Source of the DNA: Devosia geojensis
GTDB lineage: Bacteria > Pseudomonadota > Alphaproteobacteria > Rhizobiales > Devosiaceae
Reading direction: 5' to 3'
DNA: 64,000 nucleotides
NCBI RefSeq assembly: GCF_000969415.1
Contig: NZ_JZEX01000108.1
Span: forward strand, 62,001-126,000
Part shown: in pieces, positions 1 through 9,594 of the stretch
Position numbering within the stretch: the stretch's first letter is position 1
How the letters are laid out: every line of letters begins with the position of its first letter
Translations under genes and position numbers: made by a program
The notes under the pieces: generated by a model
Databases searched by the model: none
What the model was told of the DNA's origin: nothing
The model's input: the letters and a program-made list of their open reading frames with translations, nothing else

Positions 1-402
1 CCTCCGGTCTACCGCGGCGGCATGTTCGGCCAGATGGAGGTACCCCAAGTCTTCGAGGTCGACGGACGCTGGTATTGCCTCTTCTGCACCGATGGCAGCC
101 ACTGGTCGAACGCCTACAAGGCCTTCAATCCGCAGACGCCGACGCGCGGCAGCCACTACCTCATCGCCGACAATCCCCTTGGCCCCTGGGAAGTCGCTCC
201 CGGTCCGTTCTTCGATTCCGGCAACCGCTACGCCGGCAAGGTCGTGAAGACGGCCGACGGCCTCAAGTACCTCGGCTTCATCCACGACGACGCGGACGGC
301 GAGTTCGTCGGCGAGGTGTGCGACCCGATTCCCGTCAGCGTCGACGAGAACGGGCTCCTCCACCTCCATCCCGAGCGCGTCGCGCCCGGCGCCAAGATCT
401 AA
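1..402 (+). CDS. C-terminal part of a beta-propeller glycoside hydrolase (GH32/43/68-like)
   Basis: Only the last 133 codons are present; the reading frame is open from base 1, so the gene starts outside the window. Motifs such as EVPQVFEVDGRWYCLFC and the later GNRYAGKVV fit blades of a five-bladed beta-propeller glycosidase (GH32/43/68/130 type), in which short acidic motifs line the sugar pocket. The stop lies 15 bases before a sugar-type ABC ATPase, so the enzyme probably belongs to a sugar import operon whose binding protein and permeases are upstream. The family cannot be fixed without the N-terminal catalytic residues. Confidence 0.6.
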   Translation, partial: PPVYRGGMFGQMEVPQVFEVDGRWYCLFCTDGSHWSNAYKAFNPQTPTRGSHYLIADNPLGPWEVAPGPFFDSGNRYAGKVVKTADGLKYLGFIHDDADGEFVGEVCDPIPVSVDENGLLHLHPERVAPGAKI

Positions 403-417
403 AGGAGGCTGACGACC

Positions 418-1500
<1,083 letters not shown>

Positions 1501-1586
1501 TCGCGCTCGACAATCGAATGGGTTGAGGATCACAGAGGCGTGAAGTAGCTTCGCTGGCCCGGCAGGCAGCAACGAACTGTGCGCAG

Positions 1587-2933
1587 ATGACCCCATTCCA
1601 CCAGATTCTCGGCAACAATCTGGTCGCCAACATCACCAATTTCACGGTGTGGTTCGCGATAACGTTCTGGGTCTACCTCGAAACGCACTCGGTGTTCGCC
1701 ACCGGCATGATCGCCGGCGTCTATCTGGTGTTCACCGCCGGCTTCGGCTTCTGGTTCGGCAGCATCGTCGACCACAACACAAAGAAGGTGGCGATGCTGG
1801 GCTCCAGCGCGGTCTCGCTGGTTTTCTACGGGCTCTCGCTCGCGATGGTCCTGCTGGAACCGGAGGGCGCGTTCACCGATCCGTACGGGCCCTATCTCTG
1901 GGCCTTCGTGCTGCTGGTCATGCTCGGCGTCATTGCCGGCAACATCCGCAGCATCGCGCTGCCGACGCTGGTGACGATCCTCATCCCCGAGGACCGGCGG
2001 GACAAGGCCAACGGCCTCGTCGGCATGGTCACCGGCATCGGCTTTCTGACGACGTCGGTCATCAGCGGCTTCCTGGTCGCCTGGGGCGGCATGCTGGCGA
2101 CCCTCGTGCTGGCGCTCGCCTGCACGCTGCTCGTCTTCGTGCACCTGTCCTTCGTCCGGATCGACGAAGGCCGCGCGCCCGTGTCGCCGGATGCCCCTGC
2201 CGAGCCCAAACGCGTCGACATAGCCGGCACCATCCGGGTGATTGCCGCCGTGCCGGGGCTCTTCGCGCTCATCTTCTTTGCCACGTTCAACAATTTCCTG
2301 GGCGGCATCTTCATGGCGCTGCTCGACGCCTATGGGCTCTCGCTGGTCTCGGTCCAGGTCTGGGGCCTGCTGTTCGGCGTGCTGTCGACGGCCTTCATCG
2401 TCAGCGGCATCATCATTTCGAAGACCGGCCTCGGCAAGAACCCGTTGCGGACCCTGCTGCTGGTCAACCTCATCACCTGGTCGGTCTGCTGCGTCTTCAC
2501 CATCCAGTCCTCCATCTGGCTGCTGGCGGCCGGCTGTTTCATCTGGATGCTGCTCGGCCCCTATGCGGAAGCCGCCGAGCACACGACGCTGCAGAAGGTC
2601 GTGCCGCTCGAGCGGCAGGGCCGCGTCTTCGGCTTTGCTCAGTCCGTCGAGCAGGCGGCCTCGCCGCTGACCGCCTTCCTCATAGGGCCGCTGACCCAGT
2701 TCATCTTCATCCCGTTCATGACCGATGGTGCTGGCGCCGACGCCATCGGCGGCTGGTTCGGCACGGGGCCGGAACGCGGCATCGCCCTGGTCTTCACGCT
2801 CGCCGGCTTTATCGGCGTGCTGGTGACGATCATCGCATTCAACTCGCGCTACTACCGTGAGCTGTCCGCCGCTTATGCGAACGGGCCGGACGACGACGAG
2901 CCCGGCGGCATGCCGGAGCCGAGCCCGGCATAG
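1587..2933 (+). CDS. MFS transporter
   Basis: A 448-residue polytopic membrane protein of the major facilitator superfamily, with about 12 hydrophobic segments and the usual central cytoplasmic loop (around residues 190-215). The GSIVDHNTKK stretch after TM2 resembles the MFS loop 2-3 motif. The N-terminus (MTPFHQILGNNLVANITNF) resembles DHA3-like exporters more than sugar symporters. There is no clear ribosome site before the ATG. It follows the ATPase by 86 bases and may share its transcript. Its stop codon abuts the stop of the convergent FMN reductase gene. Substrate unknown. Confidence 0.75.
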   Translation: MTPFHQILGNNLVANITNFTVWFAITFWVYLETHSVFATGMIAGVYLVFTAGFGFWFGSIVDHNTKKVAMLGSSAVSLVFYGLSLAMVLLEPEGAFTDPYGPYLWAFVLLVMLGVIAGNIRSIALPTLVTILIPEDRRDKANGLVGMVTGIGFLTTSVISGFLVAWGGMLATLVLALACTLLVFVHLSFVRIDEGRAPVSPDAPAEPKRVDIAGTIRVIAAVPGLFALIFFATFNNFLGGIFMALLDAYGLSLVSVQVWGLLFGVLSTAFIVSGIIISKTGLGKNPLRTLLLVNLITWSVCCVFTIQSSIWLLAAGCFIWMLLGPYAEAAEHTTLQKVVPLERQGRVFGFAQSVEQAASPLTAFLIGPLTQFIFIPFMTDGAGADAIGGWFGTGPERGIALVFTLAGFIGVLVTIIAFNSRYYRELSAAYANGPDDDEPGGMPEPSPA

Positions 2934-3563
2934 TCAGGCGCGAAGGGTTGTCACCAGCGGAAGCGTCGCGGATCTTGCAACCGATCCTTCAACCTCCGCA
3001 GACGCGTCTGCCCGCGCCTCGATGAGGCCGGCGAACTGCGTCACGGCCTGCGCGATGCGTTCAAGAAGCTGCGGATGGGCGGGTACGCCTTCGGTGAATT
3101 CGGCGTCGGAGGCGTAGATCGTCGTCGGACTGACGAGTGCGGAAAAGAAACCGAAGAGCGGCCGCAGCTGGTGCTCGACGACGAGCGCATGCCTGTGTCC
3201 GCCGCCCGTCGCGCCGACGAGCACCGGCTTGTTGATGAGCGCGTCGATCTCGACGAGGTCGATCAGGTGCTTGAAGAGGCCGGGATAAGAGCCCTTGTAG
3301 ACCGGCGTCGCGACGATAAGCGCATCGGCTTCCTCGATCGTCTCCAGCACGCCCCGCGCTTCTTGGTTGAGCTGCGAGCGGAAATAGGCCGAGCCCAGTC
3401 CTGTCCCGGCGTCGATCAGGTCGAGCTGGGTGAGGCGGATGGCCGTGCGCTCGGCCAGCTTGTCGCCGAGGAATTCGGCAAGGCCGCGCGATTTCGAGGG
3501 CCGATGGGTGTTGCCCGACAGAAGAACGACATGGGGCACGCGAGGAAGAGTGAGAGCGGTCAT
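2934..3563 (-). CDS. msuE: NAD(P)H-dependent FMN reductase of a sulfonate/organosulfur operon
   Basis: A 209-residue flavodoxin-fold reductase that supplies FMNH2 to a two-component monooxygenase. The FMN phosphate loop is LSGNTHRPSKS near the N-terminus. PVYKGSYPGLFKHLIDL contains the Tyr that, in SsuE/MsuE reductases, sits in the pi-helix controlling flavin transfer. The start is placed at MTALTLPR; the longer upstream reading lies inside the preceding gene. It is the last gene of the ssu-like operon, 29 bases after the monooxygenase. Function is well supported; whether the true partner substrate is methanesulfonate, another sulfonate or a sulfone is not shown. Confidence 0.85.
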   Translation of the reverse strand: MTALTLPRVPHVVLLSGNTHRPSKSRGLAEFLGDKLAERTAIRLTQLDLIDAGTGLGSAYFRSQLNQEARGVLETIEEADALIVATPVYKGSYPGLFKHLIDLVEIDALINKPVLVGATGGGHRHALVVEHQLRPLFGFFSALVSPTTIYASDAEFTEGVPAHPQLLERIAQAVTQFAGLIEARADASAEVEGSVARSATLPLVTTLRA

Positions 3564-3592
3564 GGTATTGCTCCGCGAAAGGGGGATGGGGA

Positions 3593-4957
3593 TCAAACTG
3601 CCGTGCGGGTCGCCCGGGCGAGGGCGAAGCTGTTGGCGGGGCGGGCGAGACCGAGGTTCTCGCGCAGTGTCGTGCCCTCGTAGTCCTTGCGGAAAAGTCC
3701 GCGACGGCGAAGGATCGGCACGACCTGGTCGACGAAATCGGTCAGACCCGTCGGCAGGATGGGTGGCATGATGTTGAAGGCGTCGGCCGCGCCGTTGTCG
3801 AACCATTCCTGCATGGCATCGGCGATCTGCTCGGGCGTGCCGACGACCGTGCGGTGGCCGCGGGCTCCTGCGACGGCGAGATAGAACTGGCGCAGCGTGA
3901 GATTGTTGCGCTCGACGAGGTCGGTCACGAGCTTCAGCCGGCTCTTGTTGAGCTCGGTGTTCTCGGGCAGCGGCGGCGCCCGGTCGTCGAGCGAATAGCC
4001 GGAAAGGTCGACGCCTTTGTAGTGCCGCTGCAGGATGGTCCATGCGATCGATGGATGAATGAGCGACTGGATATAGTCGTAGTTCTCCTGCGCCTCTTTC
4101 TCGGTGCCGCCGAGCACCGGGAAGATGCCGGGGCTGATCAGCAGCTCCTCGGGCCGCCGCCCGTAACGGGCGAGCCGACCCTTGACGTCGGAATAGAACT
4201 CCTGGGCGTCTTCCAGCGTCTGGTTGGCGGTGAAGATCATCTCGGTGGTGCGCGCCGCGAGCTCGCGCCCCGGTTCGGAGGCGCCCGCCTGCACGATTAC
4301 CGGATAGCCCTGGATCGGCCGGCCGACATTGAGCGGCCCGCTCACGGTGAAGAATTTCCCCCGGTGGTTGATCTGGTGGACCTTGTCCGGATCGAGGTAG
4401 ATGCCGTTTTCCTTATCGCGGATGAAGGCGTCGTCCTCGTAGGAATCCCAGAGGCCTTTGACGAGATCGACGAACTCCTCGGCCCGCTCGTAGCGATCCG
4501 CATGGGCCGGATGGCCGGGAATGGTGAAGTTCTTCGAGACGTCCGCGCCCGTCGTCACCACGTTCCAGGCCGCCCGGCCCTTGCTGATGTAGTCGAGGGA
4601 AGCGAACTTGCGGGCGAGCAGGTATGGGTCCTCGTAGGTCGTCGAGGCGGTGGCGACGAACCCGATATGGCTCGTCACTTGCGAGAGCGCCGCCCAGAGC
4701 GTCACCGGCTCGAAATGCGCCCCCCGGCTCGACCGGCGCAGCGCTTCCGGATCCTTGGCCCGCTCCCAGCCGGCCGGACTGTCGGCGACGAAGACAAGGT
4801 CGAACTTGCCCCGCTCCGCGGTCTGCGCCAGCTCGCGGTAGTGGTCGATGTTGAGCCCGGCATCGGATTGGGAGGCGGGGTGCCGCCAGGCCGCCACGTG
4901 ATGCCCGGTCGCCATGATGAAGGCGCCGAGCCGCATCTGCCGTTTGCTTGAAGTCAT
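3593..4957 (-). CDS. FMNH2-dependent monooxygenase, NtaA/SnaA/DszA family
   Basis: A 454-residue luciferase-like (TIM-barrel) monooxygenase. Length and motifs (MRLGAFIMATGHHVAAWRHP at the start, a later SKGRAAWNVVT, and GRPIQGYPVIVQAGAS) match the NtaA/SnaA/DszA subfamily rather than the shorter SsuD alkanesulfonate monooxygenase. Members use reduced FMN and oxygen to cleave C-N or C-S bonds (nitrilotriacetate, dibenzothiophene sulfone, sulfones). A GGAGA ribosome site precedes the ATG. The neighbouring importer and FMN reductase suggest release of sulfite from an imported organosulfur compound; that substrate is inference. Confidence 0.85.
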   Translation of the reverse strand: MTSSKRQMRLGAFIMATGHHVAAWRHPASQSDAGLNIDHYRELAQTAERGKFDLVFVADSPAGWERAKDPEALRRSSRGAHFEPVTLWAALSQVTSHIGFVATASTTYEDPYLLARKFASLDYISKGRAAWNVVTTGADVSKNFTIPGHPAHADRYERAEEFVDLVKGLWDSYEDDAFIRDKENGIYLDPDKVHQINHRGKFFTVSGPLNVGRPIQGYPVIVQAGASEPGRELAARTTEMIFTANQTLEDAQEFYSDVKGRLARYGRRPEELLISPGIFPVLGGTEKEAQENYDYIQSLIHPSIAWTILQRHYKGVDLSGYSLDDRAPPLPENTELNKSRLKLVTDLVERNNLTLRQFYLAVAGARGHRTVVGTPEQIADAMQEWFDNGAADAFNIMPPILPTGLTDFVDQVVPILRRRGLFRKDYEGTTLRENLGLARPANSFALARATRTAV

Positions 4958-5020
4958 AGTGAGTCTCCGGGATGAATTTGCGTCACGCCGAGGCGCGGCG
5001 CAGGTGGATGGTTCCGTTGG

Positions 5021-5758
5021 TCAGGCGGCCCTGCGGCCGGGAACTTCGACGCCAAGTCGGTTGAGGAGATGCGTGCGGACCTGAGCGAAGCGTGGGTCCG
5101 CATGGTCGCGTGGGGCGGGCAGCTCGATCTTGAGGTCCTCGATGAACCGGCCCCGATCGAGCACGAGAATGCGGTCGGCAAGCGAGATGGCCTCGTCGAC
5201 GTCATGGGTGACGAGCAGCACGGCCGGCTTGTGCCGCGCGCAGAGCTCGCGCAGGAGGTCGTGCATCTTGAGCCGAGTCAGCGCATCGAGCGCCCCGAAC
5301 GGCTCGTCGGCTAGGAGGAGCGCGGGATCGCGCACCAGCGAGCGGGCAAGCGCCACACGCTGCTGCTCGCCGCCCGAGAGCTGGATCGGCCAGGCGTCCT
5401 CGCGGCCGGCTAGGCCGACTTCGGCGAGCGCCCTGCGGCCCGCCTCCTGCCCGGCGGCTCCCGAGAGTCCGAGCGTCACGTTCTGGATGACGTTGCGCCA
5501 GGGCAGGAGTCGCGCGTCCTGGAAGACGACGGAGAGCTTTTCGGGCGTCGCGATGGTGCCCGTCCCCTGGACGTCGTGGTCGAGCTCGGCGAGGGCGCGC
5601 AGGAACGTGCTCTTGCCCGATCCGCTCTTGCCGAGCAGGGCGACGAACTCACCCTGCGCGATGTCGAGGTCGACGCCATCGAGGATGGTCGTGCTGCCGA
5701 AGCGGCGCGTGAGGCCACGCACCTCGACGGCGTTCAGCTTGCCAGGGTTCGGCGCCAT
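5021..5758 (-). CDS. ssuB: Sulfonate-type ABC importer ATPase
   Basis: A 245-residue ATPase of the nitrate/sulfonate/taurine group. Walker A is GKSGSGKST, the signature LSGGEQQRVALAR, Walker B LLLADEPFGALD and the H-loop VTHDVDEA. The start is set at MAPNPGK, preceded by a GGAG-like site and overlapping the end of ssuC by 25 bases; the further upstream reading is inside ssuC. Gene order ssuA-ssuC-ssuB is the common one for this importer class. Together with SsuA and SsuC it imports an organosulfur compound from the periplasm. Confidence 0.88.
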   Translation of the reverse strand: MAPNPGKLNAVEVRGLTRRFGSTTILDGVDLDIAQGEFVALLGKSGSGKSTFLRALAELDHDVQGTGTIATPEKLSVVFQDARLLPWRNVIQNVTLGLSGAAGQEAGRRALAEVGLAGREDAWPIQLSGGEQQRVALARSLVRDPALLLADEPFGALDALTRLKMHDLLRELCARHKPAVLLVTHDVDEAISLADRILVLDRGRFIEDLKIELPAPRDHADPRFAQVRTHLLNRLGVEVPGRRAA

Positions 5759-6612
5759 GAGAGGAGCTTCCTTTCGATGAGACGGACAAGGCCGTCGGAG
5801 GCGAGGCCGAGGATGGCGTAAACCACGAGGCCGACGAGGATGATCTCGGTCTGCCCGTAGGTGCGTGCGAGCTCGATCATGTAGCCGAGGCCACTGGTGG
5901 CGTTGATCTGCTCGACGACGACGAGCGAGACCCAGCAAAGGGTCACGGCGAACCGCAGCCCGAGGAGGAACCCCGGCAGGGCGCCCGGCAGTACTACCTC
6001 CCTCAGGAAGTCGCGGCTGCTCATGCGCACGGTTTCGGCGAGCTCGACATAGCGGTTGTCGATGCTGCGCAGCGCGTTATGCGTGTGGATGTAGATCGGT
6101 ACGATCACGGCGAGGGTGATGATGGTGACCTTCATCGTCTCGCCGATGCCGAGCCAGAGGATGAGCAGCGGGATGAGCGCCAGGGTCGGCACCGCGCGCT
6201 TGATCTGGATCGGCCCGTCGATCAGCGCTTCGCCGACCCGGGAGAGTCCCGCGATGACCGCAAGCGCGGTGCCGATGACGATGCCGGTGCTGAGGCCGAG
6301 GATGGCCCGGACCGACGAGGTAAGGAAGTTGCTCTGCAGCCGCCCGTCGGCGATCAGCGTGCCGAAGGTCGCGATGACCGTCCACGGCGCGGGCAGGATG
6401 CGCGGGTCGATCAGGCCGAAGGCCGATCCCAGCGTCCAGATGACGACGAGTAGGGCAGGGCCGATCTGCAGGCCGAAGGGAATGGCGGGGCCGGGGCCGA
6501 GCCGGCGCCGTGTGCGGGGTCGTCCCGCGCCGGTCGAAAATCGGCCCGCCGGGGCGGTTTCGCGCTCGACGGCTAGAACCGGCCGACGTTCGCCGGCGCT
6601 CACATAGGTCAT
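5734..6612 (-). CDS. ssuC: Sulfonate-type ABC importer permease
   Basis: A 292-residue inner-membrane permease with about six hydrophobic segments. The conserved cytoplasmic EAA-type loop is visible around LAETVRMSSRDFLREVVLPGAL, which couples to the ATPase. The first 45 residues are a charged cytoplasmic tail rich in Arg and Pro. It lies between ssuA (32-base gap) and ssuB (25-base overlap), implying co-translation. Homology is to the SsuC/TauC/NrtB group; the substrate cannot be read from the permease. Confidence 0.88.
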   Translation of the reverse strand: MTYVSAGERRPVLAVERETAPAGRFSTGAGRPRTRRRLGPGPAIPFGLQIGPALLVVIWTLGSAFGLIDPRILPAPWTVIATFGTLIADGRLQSNFLTSSVRAILGLSTGIVIGTALAVIAGLSRVGEALIDGPIQIKRAVPTLALIPLLILWLGIGETMKVTIITLAVIVPIYIHTHNALRSIDNRYVELAETVRMSSRDFLREVVLPGALPGFLLGLRFAVTLCWVSLVVVEQINATSGLGYMIELARTYGQTEIILVGLVVYAILGLASDGLVRLIERKLLSWRRTLAS

Positions 6613-6644
6613 CGCAAATCTCCTGGGTCAGGGGTTCTGGGAAC

Positions 6645-7673
6645 TCACCGGGCGGCAGCGAACGCCGCCCCCGCGATCGGTTCGAAACGGCGATCGAAGA
6701 TCTGCTCGGCGCTGTAGGGCTGGTAGCCGAGCTCTTCGGCGAGGAGGTCGATGGTCTGCTGATGGCGGGCGACAACCTCGTCCCAGGTGGTCGGTACGAC
6801 CTGCTCGCCGGTCTGCTCGACGATGTATTCGCCGTCGTCCCGCGTCAGGCCCTGGTCCTTGACGTAGTACTCGTCGATCCAGACCTGCGGGTTCTCGTTG
6901 ACCCAGCGGGTGGCCCGGGCCCAGAGCCCCACATATTGGGCGAGAGCGGCGGCCTTGGCCGGATCGTCCAGCACCCATTGCGGGGAATAGAGATGGCCCG
7001 GATCGTCCCGCAGGCCGTGCGAGATGGTAGTGGCGCCGTCCCGGCCGTATTGAGCCAGATAGCGCCGGATGTTGACGCCGCCGATCGGCGCGATGTCGAC
7101 CTGCTTGCTGGCGAGCGCCACCGGATAGACGTCGCCGGTCGAAGGCAGCTCGACAAGGGTCACGTCGCTTTTGCTCAGCCCCGCCGCCTGCAATGCGCGC
7201 AGCACCAGCGCACCCTGCGCCTGGCCTGGGCTGAAGGCGATGCGCTTGCCGCGGAAATCCTCGAGGGTCTTGACCTCGACGCCCGGCGCAATGCCGAACT
7301 GATAGATCGGGTGCGCGATCGGGTCGCGCCGCTCGCGGTAGGCGATGTTGCGCACAGGCAGGTTGTTCCAGTTGGCGAAGATCGATGGGATTTCCGCCAC
7401 TGATCCGACATCCAGCGCCCTCGCGCGGAATGCCTCGGAGGTCTGCGGCCCGCCGCTGATGTTGACCCATTCCACCTCGAAGGTGAGTTCGTCGATGAGC
7501 CCGGAAACCTCCAGGGCTTTTTGTGTCTGGGGATCGCCGATGACGAGCTTGGTGCCGGGCGGTATCTCCGAAAGCAGCGGCGCCGGGTCGTTCGCGTGGG
7601 CTGCGTCCAAGCCCAATGCAGCGGCGAAAGCGAGCGCGGCGAGGGGGCCGATCCGCGTGAACTTCAAAGTCAT
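6645..7673 (-). CDS. ssuA: Sulfonate-type periplasmic substrate-binding protein
   Basis: A 342-residue binding protein with an N-terminal signal peptide ending near DAAHA-ND (residue 27). The body has the NMT1/SsuA-like features FRGKRIAFSPGQAQGALV and VELPSTGDVYPVALASKQVD. The start at MTLKFTR has a GGGAA site and a normal signal peptide; an upstream in-frame ATG would add a charged stretch from the promoter region and was rejected. First gene of the organosulfur operon, so expected to be the most abundant component. Ligand not determined. Confidence 0.85.
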   Translation of the reverse strand: MTLKFTRIGPLAALAFAAALGLDAAHANDPAPLLSEIPPGTKLVIGDPQTQKALEVSGLIDELTFEVEWVNISGGPQTSEAFRARALDVGSVAEIPSIFANWNNLPVRNIAYRERRDPIAHPIYQFGIAPGVEVKTLEDFRGKRIAFSPGQAQGALVLRALQAAGLSKSDVTLVELPSTGDVYPVALASKQVDIAPIGGVNIRRYLAQYGRDGATTISHGLRDDPGHLYSPQWVLDDPAKAAALAQYVGLWARATRWVNENPQVWIDEYYVKDQGLTRDDGEYIVEQTGEQVVPTTWDEVVARHQQTIDLLAEELGYQPYSAEQIFDRRFEPIAGAAFAAAR

Positions 7674-7857
7674 GTTCCCTTCCAATCCCGAATGGCAGCG
7701 AGGATGAGAAGGATAGAATTGGGTGCTGTTAAATTCTATAGATTTAGTAGAATTAAGTGTCCAACAAGAGGCCACGCGGTGAGAAAGAAGCTTTCGCTCC
7801 TCGCGATCCGATTAGAAAGAAGCCATCACGGGCACGTGAAAGCAATGCGCACGAGCT
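7674..7857 (-). promoter_or_regulatory. AT-rich promoter region of the organosulfur operon with inverted repeat
   Basis: This 184-base gap between the SDR stop and ssuA is much more AT-rich than its surroundings. AATTCTA (7732-7738) and TAGAATT (7748-7754) form a perfect 7-base inverted repeat with a 9-base spacer, and a third copy, TAGAATT, is at 7714-7720. A possible minus-strand promoter is TTGGAC (7759-7764), 18 bases, TATAGA (7735-7740), so the repeat would cover the -10 box. AGAAAGAAGC also occurs twice (7782-7791, 7814-7823). The binding factor is unknown; sulfur operons are often under LysR control (CysB/Cbl), but no regulator is encoded nearby. Confidence 0.45.
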
Positions 7858-8643
7858 TCAAATCGAACGTATCGTGCCGCCGTCTACGCGCACCAGCGAA
7901 CCGGTGACGTAGGATGCCCGTTCGCTGACGAGGAACGCCACGACATCGGCGAGCTCCTCCGGCCTGCCGTAGCGGCCCGCCGGGATCGTCGCGAGCGAGG
8001 CCTTGCGCACGTCTTCGACGGATTTGCCGAGCCGCTTGGCGGTCGCCGCGTCGAGCTCGTCGACGCGATCGGTATGGATGCGCCCCTGCACCACGACGTT
8101 GACCGTCACGCCATCCGCCGCGACTTCGCTCGCCAGCGTCTTGCTCCAGCCGACCAGCGATTGCCGCAACGCGTTGGAAAGGGCGAGGCGCGGAATGGGG
8201 GATTCGACGCCGGAGGAGGTCAGCGTGACGACGCGCCCCCATTTGCGCTCGACCATACCGGGCAGCATTGCCTGCGTGATGGCGATGAGGGGCGATACCA
8301 TCACGCCGAACTGCTTCTCGAATGTTGCCGCTTCGATCTCGCGCGCCTCGCCCGGAGGCGGCCCACCCGAATTGTTGACGACGATGTCGACGCCGCCTTG
8401 TGCTGCGAGGGAGGCGATAAGTTGCGCGACCGATCCGGAGTCCGCCAGGTCCAGCGCAGCGGCAACGATCTCTCCCGTCGCGCCGGCTTCGAGCTCCTTG
8501 TTGAGCGCTCCGATGGCGTCGGTCGAACGCGCCGCGCCGATGACGTGAGCGCCCTCGTTGCCCAGCGCTACGGCAATCGCCGCGCCGAGCCCCTTGCTTG
8601 CCCCGATGACAAGTGCGCGCTTGCCGTCCAGCCCCAGTTTCAT
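7858..8643 (-). CDS. SDR-family oxidoreductase lacking the YxxxK motif
   Basis: A 261-residue Rossmann-fold protein. The dinucleotide site reads IGASKGLG near residue 14, and NNSGG replaces the usual NNAG. The catalytic Ser region TLTSSG is present, but the Tyr-x-x-x-Lys motif is absent: LALSNALRQSLVGWSK stands in its place. This matches the BKR-like SDR subgroup known to depart from the standard tetrad. The C-terminus (PAGRYGRPEELADVVAFL, VRVDGG) is typical SDR. It is the last gene of the dehydratase operon, overlapping the upstream gene by ATGA, so a sugar or sugar-acid dehydrogenase role is inferred but the chemistry is open. Confidence 0.8.
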   Translation of the reverse strand: MKLGLDGKRALVIGASKGLGAAIAVALGNEGAHVIGAARSTDAIGALNKELEAGATGEIVAAALDLADSGSVAQLIASLAAQGGVDIVVNNSGGPPPGEAREIEAATFEKQFGVMVSPLIAITQAMLPGMVERKWGRVVTLTSSGVESPIPRLALSNALRQSLVGWSKTLASEVAADGVTVNVVVQGRIHTDRVDELDAATAKRLGKSVEDVRKASLATIPAGRYGRPEELADVVAFLVSERASYVTGSLVRVDGGTIRSI

Positions 8644-9572
8644 GCGCCGATCTCCTGCAGCCGGCGTTCCTGGCGCGCCAGTAGCCGCTCGACGTCGGCG
8701 ACGTCGGCAGGCGAAAGCGCGGCTCCCGGCTTGCGCAGCTTGCCTGTCGCGATCACGCCCCGCTTGGCCAGCACGTATTTGCGGCAGGCGAGGCCGATCC
8801 CCTGCTGCTGCTCGTAGCGGGCAAGCGGCAGGTAGGCATCGAAGATGTCATGCGCCCGCTCCGCATCGCCCTTCTGGTACTCGGAAACGACGCCGACCAT
8901 CATTTCAGGGTAGCAGAACCCCGTCATCGCCCCATCGGCGCCGCGTCCCATCTCCTCGGGCAGGAACAACCCGCCATTGCCGCAGAGGATGGAGATGCGC
9001 CGCGTCTCCCCCTTGTCGCTCGAGGCGCGCAGCGCGCTGATCTTGGAAAGGCCCGGCCAGTCCTCGTGCTTGAGCATCACGCAGGTCGGCACGTCGCGCA
9101 CGATCCGCTCGATAACCTTGGGTGCGATGGTGACGTTGGTGGTCAGCGGATAGTCCTGCAGCACGAACGGCACGGGCCCAAGCGCCTCGCCGACGGACGC
9201 ATAGTAATTGTAGACCTGGTCGTCGGTCGAAAGCGTCCATGGCGGCGCGACCATCACCCCGGCCGCACCCATGTCCATCACCGCGTCGGTCAGCTCGCGC
9301 ATCGGCGCCAGGCCCGGCGCCGAGACCCCGACGACCACCGGCAGCCGGTCCCCGGCGCGCGCGACCACCCGTTGGGCAAGTTCGCGCGATTCGGCGGCGG
9401 TGAGCTTGGGTGCTTCGCCAAGCTGACCGAGGATAGTCAGCCCCGTCGCGCCTGCTTCCGCGTAGAAATCGACCATCCGGTCGATGCTGGCGAGATCGAC
9501 GGCTCCGTCGTCGCCGAACGGCGTGACGGCGATGATGTAGACGCCCTTGGCGTCTTCGGTCAGCAGCGGCAT
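8640..9572 (-). CDS. DapA-family (dihydrodipicolinate synthase-like) aldolase or dehydratase
   Basis: A 310-residue class I aldolase-fold protein. The Schiff-base lysine is expected in MLKHEDWPG (about residue 167) and the general-acid Tyr in LQDYPLT (about residue 138). GQLGEAPKL stands where DapA has GTTGE. Residues around the active site differ from true DapA, and the neighbours are not lysine genes, so a 2-keto-3-deoxy sugar-acid aldolase or dehydratase is more likely. Start at MPLLTED; the preceding reading overlaps the upstream gene. It is translationally coupled to the SDR gene. In an IlvD-type pathway it would act directly after the dehydratase. Confidence 0.8.
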   Translation of the reverse strand: MPLLTEDAKGVYIIAVTPFGDDGAVDLASIDRMVDFYAEAGATGLTILGQLGEAPKLTAAESRELAQRVVARAGDRLPVVVGVSAPGLAPMRELTDAVMDMGAAGVMVAPPWTLSTDDQVYNYYASVGEALGPVPFVLQDYPLTTNVTIAPKVIERIVRDVPTCVMLKHEDWPGLSKISALRASSDKGETRRISILCGNGGLFLPEEMGRGADGAMTGFCYPEMMVGVVSEYQKGDAERAHDIFDAYLPLARYEQQQGIGLACRKYVLAKRGVIATGKLRKPGAALSPADVADVERLLARQERRLQEIGA

Positions 9573-9594
9573 GGCTGGTCTCCAGGCATTAAGG

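Noticed and set aside
2934-4043. 369-residue extended FMN reductase
   Set aside because: The extension is the wrong frame of the monooxygenase gene; the flavodoxin-like domain starts at MTALTLPR.
7782-7823. Repeated AGAAAGAAGC as a CRISPR-like repeat
   Set aside because: Only two short copies, no array spacing and no cas genes.
8640-9572. True dihydrodipicolinate synthase of lysine synthesis
   Set aside because: Active-site surroundings (GQLGEAPKL, LQDYPLT) differ from DapA and all neighbours are sugar-acid genes.
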